Source of the DNA: Timaviella sp038204505 | GTDB lineage: Bacteria; Cyanobacteriota; Cyanobacteriia; Elainellales; Elainellaceae | Direction of reading: 5' to 3' | Length of the DNA: 12,330 bases | Assembly: GCA_038204505.1 (NCBI GenBank) | Contig: JBBRCV010000165.1 | Coordinates: forward strand, 1 to 12,330 | Part shown: piece after piece, positions 7,126 through 12,330 of the stretch | Layout: each line of letters starts with the position of its first letter | Numbering within the stretch: position 1 is the stretch's first letter | The notes under the pieces: generated by a model | Told to the model about the DNA's origin: nothing | Seen by the model: the letters and a program-made list of their open reading frames with translations, nothing else | Databases searched by the model: none | Position numbers and translations under genes: made by a program

Positions 7126-8235
7126 ATGTATCTCCAGTCTCTCCAGCTCAAGCAGTTTCGCAATTACCGAGAGCAATGGGTAGAATTCTCGGCACCCAAA
7201 ACGATTTTGGTGGGAGATAACGCGCAGGGCAAGTCGAATTTGCTGGAGGCAGTGGAGCTGTTGGCAACGTTGCGATCGCACCGGGCAATGCGCGATCGAG
7301 AGTTGGTGCTAGAGGGGGAATCTGTAGGGCAAATTGCGGCGGTTTTGGCGCGGGATGCGGGTTCAACTGACATGATGATTACCCTACGCAGCAACGGGCG
7401 GCGAACGGTCAGCTTGAATGGAGAGGCGTTGCGGCGACAGCTAGATTTTTTGGGCTTGCTCAATGCGGTGCAGTTTTCTAGCTTGGATTTAGATTTGGTG
7501 CGGGGCGGACCGGGAGAGCGGCGGAATTGGTTAGACACATTGTTGATGCAATTGGAGCCTGTGTATGCCTACATTTTGCAGCAGTACAACACGGTTTTGC
7601 GGCAGCGTAATGCGTTCTTGAAGCAGGGAGAAGTGGGGAAAGATTTAACGCAGTTAGCAATTTGGGATGCACAGTTAGCGGCGATCGGGGCGCGGGTAAT
7701 CCGACGGCGATCGCGGGTAGTGGGGCGGTTAGCGCCTTTAGCGCAGGCTTGGCACCAGGCAATTAGCAGCAGTGCAGAGGTATTAGAGGTGCGTTATGCG
7801 CCCAATGTGGGCGCTGAGGAAGATGATCCGGTGGTGGTGCAGCAGGCTTTTTTGGAGCGGTTGCAGATGCGGGCGATCGCAGAGCAGCACCAGGGGACAA
7901 CGTTGGTGGGTCCTCACCGAGATGAGGTGGAGTTTATGATTAACCATACTCCGGCGCGGCAATATGGCTCTCAGGGGCAGCAGCGAACGTTGGTGTTGGC
8001 GTTAAAGTTAGCAGAGTTGAAGTTGATCGAGGCAGTAGTGGGAGAGCCGCCGCTGCTGTTGCTAGATGACGTGTTGGCAGAGTTAGATTTAACGCGCCAA
8101 AATAAGCTGCTGGAGACGATTCAAGATCGATTTCAGACGTTGATTACAACCACTCACCTGGGTTCGTTTGATGCGCTGTGGCTAAAGTCTTCTCAGGTGT
8201 TGACGGTACAGGCTGGACAGATTGTGAGAACGTAG
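7126..8235 (+). CDS. recF: DNA replication and repair protein RecF
   Basis: RecF is an SMC-like ATPase that, with RecO and RecR, helps load RecA at single-strand gaps and stalled forks. The 369-residue length is normal. The N-terminus MYLQSLQLKQFRNY is characteristic. The Walker A loop is GDNAQGKSN (30-38), with Ala where many RecF proteins have Gly in GxNGxGKT. The ABC signature is GSQGQQRT (281-288), the Walker B is LLLLDDVLAELD (310-321) with the D-loop, and TTTH (341-344) carries the switch His. All ATPase elements are present. No Shine-Dalgarno is visible before the ATG, but the start fits the family exactly. The third codon position is strongly G-ending over most of the gene (GAG, TTG, GTG, GCG), unlike the C- and A-ending usage of the genes upstream. 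It is not next to dnaA or dnaN within this window. Confidence 0.96.
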   Translation: MYLQSLQLKQFRNYREQWVEFSAPKTILVGDNAQGKSNLLEAVELLATLRSHRAMRDRELVLEGESVGQIAAVLARDAGSTDMMITLRSNGRRTVSLNGEALRRQLDFLGLLNAVQFSSLDLDLVRGGPGERRNWLDTLLMQLEPVYAYILQQYNTVLRQRNAFLKQGEVGKDLTQLAIWDAQLAAIGARVIRRRSRVVGRLAPLAQAWHQAISSSAEVLEVRYAPNVGAEEDDPVVVQQAFLERLQMRAIAEQHQGTTLVGPHRDEVEFMINHTPARQYGSQGQQRTLVLALKLAELKLIEAVVGEPPLLLLDDVLAELDLTRQNKLLETIQDRFQTLITTTHLGSFDALWLKSSQVLTVQAGQIVRT

Positions 8236-8237
8236 AC

Positions 8238-8267
8238 CTTAACCGTGCAGCCTCTAACCGTGCAGCC
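8238..8267 (+). repeat. 15-bp near-tandem repeat between recF and usp
   Basis: CTTAACCGTGCAGCC (8238-8252) is followed directly by TCTAACCGTGCAGCC (8253-8267), matching at 13 of 15 positions. It begins three bases after the recF stop. No function is evident. Confidence 0.7.
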
Positions 8268-8331
8268 AACTGGGTATAGGTGTAGGATGAAGGTATTCCC
8301 AATAACGCAACAAATCTGGGAGGTCTGATAG

Positions 8332-8856
8332 ATGAGTTTTCAAAAAGTTTTAGTCGCCCTCGATCGCTCATTGCAAACATCTGCTGTGTTTGAGCAGGCA
8401 TTGAGCGAAGCTAAAGCGAGAAGCAATGGTTCGCTAATGTTGGTTCATGCAATGCGGATGGATGCTGAACTTACCACAGGTCCGTTTATGGGGCTAGGAA
8501 CGATCGCTGATTTAGACACTTACGGGATCTTGAAGCGGGTTCAGCGGGAGAAAATTCAGCAAGAGCGGGATAAGTCGATCGCTTGGTTACAGACCTACCA
8601 GCAAGAAGCGATCGCTCAGGGTATTCCGACTGAAATAACTTGCTTAACCGGAACACCGGGGACTGGAATTTGTGAGTTGGCTCAAAGCTGGGGCGCGCAT
8701 CTCATTGTTCTGGGTCGTCGTGGGCATCAGGGAATGACCGAAGTGATGATGGGCAGTGTTAGCAATTATGTGGTACATCATGCACCTTGTTCGGTGTTAG
8801 TGGTGCAGGGAATAATGGAAACGTCTGAGGCTAAACTTTTGGAGCCTGTGAGTTAA
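8332..8856 (+). CDS. Universal stress protein, UspA family, nucleotide-binding type
   Basis: This is a single-domain, 174-residue Usp protein, a soluble dimer-forming family induced under stress in many bacteria. The start FQKVLVALDRS (3-13) holds the first strand and Asp11, which contacts adenine in ATP-binding members. LMLVHAM (35-41) is the second strand. The segment from Gly128 through Gly131 to Gly141-Ser142 matches the G-2x-G-9x-G-S/T signature exactly, so ATP binding is likely. CSVLVV (153-158) is the final strand. Residues about 42-95 form a long helical insert common in this fold. GGGAGG at 8318-8323, eight bases before the ATG, is the best ribosome-binding site in the window. The gene lies 96 bp after recF and converges on the sulfur-carrier gene, with a shared hairpin terminator between them. 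The specific stress is unknown. Confidence 0.93.
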   Translation: MSFQKVLVALDRSLQTSAVFEQALSEAKARSNGSLMLVHAMRMDAELTTGPFMGLGTIADLDTYGILKRVQREKIQQERDKSIAWLQTYQQEAIAQGIPTEITCLTGTPGTGICELAQSWGAHLIVLGRRGHQGMTEVMMGSVSNYVVHHAPCSVLVVQGIMETSEAKLLEPVS

Positions 8857-8881
8857 GAGCCGTTGTCATGTTTATTTATTG

Positions 8882-8921
8882 AAAAAGCGTTACGTTCACA
8901 CATAGGAACATAACGCTTTTT
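8882..8921. terminator. Bidirectional hairpin terminator between usp and the sulfur-carrier gene
   Basis: AAAAAGCGTTACGTTC (8882-8897) pairs with GAACATAACGCTTTTT (8906-8921) with a single mismatch. The A tract on one side and T tract on the other give a U-run on either transcript. It lies between two converging genes, as expected for a shared terminator. Confidence 0.85.
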
Positions 8922-8950
8922 ATTAGCCTTTAGTCTGGATTGCCAGGTCT

Positions 8951-9226
8951 TTAGCCGCCAGCGACAGCGGGAACAATGCTGACTTCATCTCCTGAAGTAA
9001 GAGGAGTATTTTGACCTTCTAAAAAGCGAATATCTTCACTATTGACGTAGAAGTTGATGAAGCGGCGCAATTGACCTTGTTCGTCACAGAGACGCGCTTT
9101 GATGCCTGGGAAGCTTTGGTCAAGCGACTCTATTAGCTCGGCAATGCTATTGCCTTCACATTCTAGGGTTGCCTGGTCTTGGGTTAGCTTTTGGAGGGGA
9201 GTTGGAACGAGAACTTTGACTGCCAT
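8951..9226 (-). CDS. Ubiquitin-like sulfur carrier protein (MoaD/ThiS family, CysO-like)
   Basis: This 91-residue beta-grasp protein ends in VPAVAGG. The C-terminal GG is the site that E1-like enzymes (MoeB/ThiF type) adenylate and turn into a thiocarboxylate carrying sulfur. The segment RRFINFYVNSEDIRF (54-68) and the LTSGDEVSIVPAVAGG ending resemble, from memory, Mycobacterium tuberculosis CysO, which feeds sulfur to the PLP enzyme CysM for cysteine synthesis. It is less like classical MoaD or ThiS. It follows thrC on the same strand after 52 bp with no terminator, so the two are probably co-transcribed. No strong Shine-Dalgarno precedes the ATG at 9226. The partner enzymes (E1 activator, Mec-type JAMM protease) are not in the window. 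The acceptor could be cysteine, homocysteine or molybdopterin synthesis; the thrC neighbour is the only local clue. Confidence 0.85.
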   Translation of the reverse strand: MAVKVLVPTPLQKLTQDQATLECEGNSIAELIESLDQSFPGIKARLCDEQGQLRRFINFYVNSEDIRFLEGQNTPLTSGDEVSIVPAVAGG

Positions 9227-9278
9227 GTTCTAGGAAAGATAAAGATTAGGTAAAAGAATTAAGTAAGGGTGGTGAACC

Positions 9279-10592
9279 TTAAACCATTACTTGCTGCCAT
9301 TCTAGCCGACCTAGGGTTCTGGAACGTTCTAGAGCGCGCTCAAAAGCGTCCAGTTTAGGTTCGATGGTAAAGGGTTCGCCGATGCAGCCCTGAATTGCCT
9401 CTTGGGTTTTTAAGCCGTTACCAGTGATGTAAACAACGGTGGTTTCTTCAGGGTCGATCTTCCCAGCTTCGACTAGCTTTTTGAGAACGGCGATCGTAGT
9501 GCCGCCTGCTGTTTCGGTGAAGATGCCTTCAGTTTCTGCGAGGAGTTTGATCGCCTCTACGATTTCAGCATCGTTAACCGATTCAATGTTGCCGTTGGTT
9601 TTACGGGCGATATCTACTGCGTAAATGCCGTCCGCAGGATTACCGATCGCAATGGATTTGGCGATCGTGTTGGGTTTAACGGGGGTGATGAAGTCTTGGT
9701 TATCTCTAAAGGCTTTGGCGATCGGTGAGCAGCCTTCAGCTTGGGCACCGCTGAAGCGAACGGGTTTGTCATCCACTAGACCCACTTTGACGAATTCTTG
9801 GAAGCCTTTATAGATTTTGGTGAACAAGGAGCCAGAAGCCAAAGGAGCAACAATGTGATCAGGGAGTTGCCAGCCAAGCTGTTCTGCAACTTCAAAGCCC
9901 AAGGTTTTGGAGCCTTCGGAGTAGTAGGGACGCAAGTTGATGTTGACAAAGCCCCAGCCGTGACTGTTTGCCACTTCGGAGCAGAGGCGGTTGACTTGAT
10001 CGTAGTTGCCGTGGACTGCCATAACGGTAGGACCGTAGATCAGGGTGCCGATGACTTTTCCGGCTTCCAGGTCTGAGGGAATGAAGACGCAGCAGTCAAG
10101 TCCAGCGTGGGCGGCGATCGCGGCTGTAGAGTTTGCCAAGTTTCCGGTGCTGGCGCAGGAAACGGTGGTGAAGCCGAGTTCGCGGGCGCGGGTCAGGGCG
10201 ACTGCAACAACGCGATCTTTGAAGCTAAGGGTTGGCATGTTGACGGCATCATTCTTAATGAAGAGACGTTTGATGCCAAGTTGCCGAGCCAAGCGGTTAG
10301 CTTGCACCAGTGGGGTCATGCCAGTTCCCACGTCAATGGGGTTTTCTGAGGTGACAGGCAGGAAAGAACGATAGCGCCAGATGGAGTTAGGACCTGCTTG
10401 AATAGTTTCGCGGGTGACAATTTGCCGTAGGCGATCGTAGTCGTAGGCGACCTCTAAAGGTCCAAAACAGAGTTCGCAGACGTGAATGGCTTTGGCTTCG
10501 TACTCGGTACCACATTCTTTACATTTCAATCCAGTAAATGTTGCGGCGGGGTGAGTGGTGGAATGGGTAGGGACTGTAGCTGCCTGAGTCAT
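9279..10592 (-). CDS. thrC: Threonine synthase
   Basis: Threonine synthase is a PLP-dependent fold-type-II enzyme converting O-phospho-L-homoserine to L-threonine in the cytoplasm. Counting from the ATG at 10592, the protein has 437 residues. An N-terminal zinc-ribbon-like segment has Cys24, Cys27, Cys39 and Cys42. The PLP lysine is Lys125 in TLSFKDR (121-127), CASTGNLANS (146-155) is the phosphate-binding loop, and TGNGLK (390-395) closes the active site. The frame stays open 43 codons further upstream to 10721. That extension would run through the promoter and an inverted repeat and has no family character, so 10592 (MTQAATVPTH) is chosen. The gene leads a likely two-gene unit with the sulfur carrier. 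The family also contains relatives with altered chemistry, but nothing here argues against threonine synthase. Confidence 0.94.
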   Translation of the reverse strand: MTQAATVPTHSTTHPAATFTGLKCKECGTEYEAKAIHVCELCFGPLEVAYDYDRLRQIVTRETIQAGPNSIWRYRSFLPVTSENPIDVGTGMTPLVQANRLARQLGIKRLFIKNDAVNMPTLSFKDRVVAVALTRARELGFTTVSCASTGNLANSTAAIAAHAGLDCCVFIPSDLEAGKVIGTLIYGPTVMAVHGNYDQVNRLCSEVANSHGWGFVNINLRPYYSEGSKTLGFEVAEQLGWQLPDHIVAPLASGSLFTKIYKGFQEFVKVGLVDDKPVRFSGAQAEGCSPIAKAFRDNQDFITPVKPNTIAKSIAIGNPADGIYAVDIARKTNGNIESVNDAEIVEAIKLLAETEGIFTETAGGTTIAVLKKLVEAGKIDPEETTVVYITGNGLKTQEAIQGCIGEPFTIEPKLDAFERALERSRTLGRLEWQQVMV

Positions 10593-10626
10593 GACTTGAA
10601 GTACTCTCTCATCGTTAATGAACAGG

Positions 10627-10655
10627 ATGGTAACACGAGCAGAAACTGTCGTCAA
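10627..10655 (-). promoter_or_regulatory. Sigma-70-type promoter of thrC
   Basis: On the minus strand, TTGACG (10655-10650) and TACCAT (10632-10627) are separated by exactly 17 bp. TGT precedes the -10 as an extended element. The start point would be near 10620, giving a leader of about 28 bases. It is the best -35/-10 pair seen in the window. Confidence 0.6.
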
Positions 10656-10656
10656 A

Positions 10657-10683
10657 CATACCCGACTTTTTTTGTCGGGTATG
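10657..10683. promoter_or_regulatory. 10-bp inverted repeat abutting the thrC -35, possible operator
   Basis: CATACCCGAC (10657-10666) and GTCGGGTATG (10674-10683) are perfect inverted copies around seven T residues. The edge lies one base from the -35 hexamer, a position suited to a regulator. The homopolymer is in the loop and not after the stem, so it is not a normal terminator. The bound protein, if any, is unknown. Confidence 0.45.
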
Positions 10684-10696
10684 GATGAAAGCCCTG

Positions 10697-10735
10697 CAAA
10701 CAAAGGAGTCGAGGTTTTCAAATAGCCTCGACTCC
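10697..10735 (-). terminator. Rho-independent terminator of glmM
   Basis: On the minus strand, GGAGTCGAGG (10735-10726) pairs perfectly with CCTCGACTCC (10714-10705) around an 11-base loop, then TTTGTTTG (10704-10697). It lies 23 bp past the glmM stop and isolates glmM from thrC. Confidence 0.82.
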
Positions 10736-10758
10736 TGGAATTTATTTTCTAATTAGAT

Positions 10759-12183
10759 CTAAGCTGCGTAATTTTGTACGGCTAAAACCAAATTTTCTGT
10801 CCAGCGGTGGGTCAATTCGTCGGTGCTTGCTTCAACCATGACGCGGATGACAGGTTCAGTACCAGAGGCTCTGACTAGGATTCTACCTTGGTCGCCCATA
10901 GCGGATTCGGCTTGAGCGATCGCGCTTTGCAAGGTTTCGTCGTGCTGCCAGTTGAGACGGCGATCGCGATCTTCGACTCGCACATTTTTTAGAATTTGAG
11001 GATAGGTCTGGAAGCTTTGATCAATTAAGTCGGGGAGGGATATGCCCGAGCGTAATACCAGGGCAGTGAGGTGGAGGGCAGTGAGGATGCCGTCGCCGGA
11101 AACGCCGTAGTGCGGACAAAGAATGTGTCCAGACTGCTCTCCGCCCAGCTTTGCGCCCTGACGCAACATTTCAGCGTGGACGTATTGGTCGCCTACATCT
11201 GTACGAATAAGGGTGCCGCCGAGTTTTTGCCAAGCTCTTTCGAAGCCCAGGTTTGCCATCACGGTTGAGATGATGATGTCATGGGGAAGCTGGCGGTTTT
11301 GGCGCAAAGCCGCGCCCCAAAGGTACAGGATGTAGTCGCCATCAACGGTGCGACCTTGGGCATCGACTGCCATGACGCGATCGGCATCGCCATCAAAGCC
11401 AAAGCCAATATCGGCTCCGTGTTCTAGGACGGCTGCTTTGAGAGGATCGAGGTGAGTTGAGCCGCAATGAACGTTGATGCGATCGCCATCGGCTTGATCA
11501 TGGAGGCAAATGACTTCAGCGCCCATTTGACTGAAGACGAGAGGGGCTACTTGAACGGCAGCACCCCAGGCTAAATCTAAAACAACCTTCATGCCTTTAA
11601 GGTTGATCTCTGGCAGGAGCGGCGCTTGGAGAAACTGCACGTACTGGCGAACCAGTTCAGGACGATGATGATAGCGTCCCGAAAGACCGACGGGCGCTAG
11701 GTCTAGCTCACCACGTAGGGCGGCTTCAATCTGATTTTGAATTTCTGTGGAGAGCTTATTACCGTTTTCGCCAAAGAATTTGATGCCGTTATCTTCAGGG
11801 GGATTATGACTAGCAGAAATCATGATGCCACCGATCGCCTCGGTCGTACTAGTGAGGTAGGCGACGGTGGGAGTAGGGCACAAGCCCAGGTTCCAGACTT
11901 CCAAACCCGCAGCGGTCAGCCCCGCTGAGAGCGCCATGGTCAACATATCGCTGGAATTACGGGAATCTTGCCCTAAAATGACGATGCCAGAACGTTGCGA
12001 TTGGAGGACTTGACCTGCCCAAAACCCAACTTGCAAGGCGAGGGGCGCTGTCAGCAAATCGCCCACCCGCCCTCGAATGCCATCAGTGCCAAATAGCCGA
12101 GTCTTGGGCAGGGCGATCGCGCCCCATTGGGATTTAGAAATGCGAGATAAAGGTCTATCAGAAGATACTGGAACTGCCACCAT
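10759..12183 (-). CDS. glmM: Phosphoglucosamine mutase
   Basis: GlmM converts glucosamine-6-phosphate to glucosamine-1-phosphate, the step before UDP-N-acetylglucosamine for peptidoglycan and lipopolysaccharide. Counting from the ATG at 12183, the protein has 474 residues. It shows RLFGTDGIRG (29-38) near the start. The phosphoserine loop is SASHNP (123-128) with catalytic Ser125, where TASHNP is usual. The Mg-binding loop is DGDADR (264-269), the sugar-binding loop GEQSGH (348-353) and the phosphate-binding loop RASGTEP (438-444). All four active-site loops of the alpha-D-phosphohexomutase family are intact. An ATG at 12207 and a GTG at 12210 are possible earlier starts, but a GGAG at 12197-12194 lies ten bases before 12183. 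The N-terminal 25 or so residues before the core are a variable tail. The gene has its own terminator and is probably monocistronic. Confidence 0.96.
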   Translation of the reverse strand: MVAVPVSSDRPLSRISKSQWGAIALPKTRLFGTDGIRGRVGDLLTAPLALQVGFWAGQVLQSQRSGIVILGQDSRNSSDMLTMALSAGLTAAGLEVWNLGLCPTPTVAYLTSTTEAIGGIMISASHNPPEDNGIKFFGENGNKLSTEIQNQIEAALRGELDLAPVGLSGRYHHRPELVRQYVQFLQAPLLPEINLKGMKVVLDLAWGAAVQVAPLVFSQMGAEVICLHDQADGDRINVHCGSTHLDPLKAAVLEHGADIGFGFDGDADRVMAVDAQGRTVDGDYILYLWGAALRQNRQLPHDIIISTVMANLGFERAWQKLGGTLIRTDVGDQYVHAEMLRQGAKLGGEQSGHILCPHYGVSGDGILTALHLTALVLRSGISLPDLIDQSFQTYPQILKNVRVEDRDRRLNWQHDETLQSAIAQAESAMGDQGRILVRASGTEPVIRVMVEASTDELTHRWTENLVLAVQNYAA

Positions 12184-12193
12184 AACCACATCA

Positions 12194-12197
12194 CTCC
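12194..12197 (-). promoter_or_regulatory. Shine-Dalgarno GGAG supporting the glmM start at 12183
   Basis: On the minus strand GGAG lies ten bases before the ATG at 12183. It falls inside the extra codons that a start at 12207 would use, which argues for the shorter form. Confidence 0.45.
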
Positions 12198-12303
12198 ATA
12201 CACACATCACACAGATCAGCGGAGCATAGCATAAGCATTGACGGCTGAATTAAAGCCCACACTACAGAACCCGCTTAAGGTTGGGTTGTGCAAGTAGACT
12301 ACT

Positions 12304-12320
12304 CTTTTTTTGAAAAAAAG
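12304..12320. repeat. A/T palindrome upstream of glmM
   Basis: CTTTTTTTGAAAAAAAG is a perfect 8-bp inverted repeat around one central G. It lies about 120 bp before glmM at the window edge. It may belong to the end or control region of a neighbouring gene outside the window. The rest of 12184-12330 shows no confident promoter. Confidence 0.4.
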
Positions 12321-12330
12321 TCAGGTTTAA

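Larger units (their letters stand above)
881..12120. repeat. Dispersed HIP1 octamers (GCGATCGC), 20 copies
   Basis: Copies begin at 881, 1277, 1319, 2268, 2927, 3750, 3801, 4599, 5233, 6134, 6383, 7272, 7707, 7873, 8608, 10114, 10916, 10960, 11479 and 12113. All lie inside coding sequence. HIP1 is a hallmark of many cyanobacterial genomes. The left-end beta-barrel gene has none, and 8616-10113 is another empty stretch. Confidence 0.9.

Noticed and set aside
9439..10374. Series of plus-strand open frames opposite thrC
   Set aside because: They overlap one another and the conserved thrC frame, and their compositions look like antisense readings of it.
10657..10683. Rho-independent terminator
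   Set aside because: The T run is in the loop and no T run follows the stem on either strand; the true glmM terminator is at 10697-10735.
10593..10721. N-terminal extension of threonine synthase by 43 codons
   Set aside because: It would run through the -35/-10 promoter and the inverted repeat, and the known family N-terminus begins just before the zinc-ribbon-like segment at the ATG at 10592.
12184..12210. Earlier glmM start at GTG 12210 or ATG 12207
   Set aside because: The extra residues have no family character and GGAG before 12183 fits a start there; not fully excluded.

Overview
The window looks like chromosomal DNA of a cyanobacterium. The octamer GCGATCGC (HIP1) occurs 20 times in 12.3 kb, where about 0.2 would be expected by chance at even base composition. 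The proteins also have a cyanobacterial character: short SecD, Uma2-family nuclease, coiled-coil/TPR membrane protein. The genus cannot be fixed from this sequence alone. I see no rRNA, tRNA, CRISPR array, insertion sequence or prophage. No stretch above 300 bp lacks a gene; the two longest gaps are 578-838 and 3896-4171.

Layout. (1) 50-577 (+) encodes a small secreted beta-barrel protein and ends in a strong terminator at 665-695. (2) 839-3895 (+) holds secD and secF, overlapping by ATGA, followed 40 bp later by a Uma2-type nuclease. A 13-bp unit repeated three times runs into the secD start codon. (3) 4172-7051 (+) encodes a 959-residue membrane-anchored protein that combines long coiled coils, a phospholipase-D-like domain with a degenerate HKD motif, and about five TPRs. 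(4) 7126-8235 (+) is recF, with G-ending codon usage unlike its upstream neighbours. (5) 8332-8856 (+) is a nucleotide-binding universal stress protein, closed by a hairpin that can terminate both strands. (6) On the minus strand, thrC (10592 to 9279) is followed by a CysO-like sulfur carrier (9226 to 8951). thrC has a good promoter, with a 10-bp inverted repeat abutting its -35. (7) On the minus strand, glmM (12183 to 10759) is followed by its own terminator.

How the genes fit together. SecD and SecF form the proton-driven accessory complex of the Sec translocon, which would help export proteins such as the beta-barrel protein at the left end. GlmM supplies glucosamine-1-phosphate for peptidoglycan and lipopolysaccharide. 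RecF acts in gap repair. The thrC/sulfur-carrier pair is the most interesting metabolic link: a type-II PLP enzyme acting on O-phosphohomoserine beside a ThiS/MoaD/CysO-type carrier ending in GG. The least described protein is the coiled-coil/PLD-like/TPR protein. Functions are inferred from motifs and remembered family features; no database search was run.
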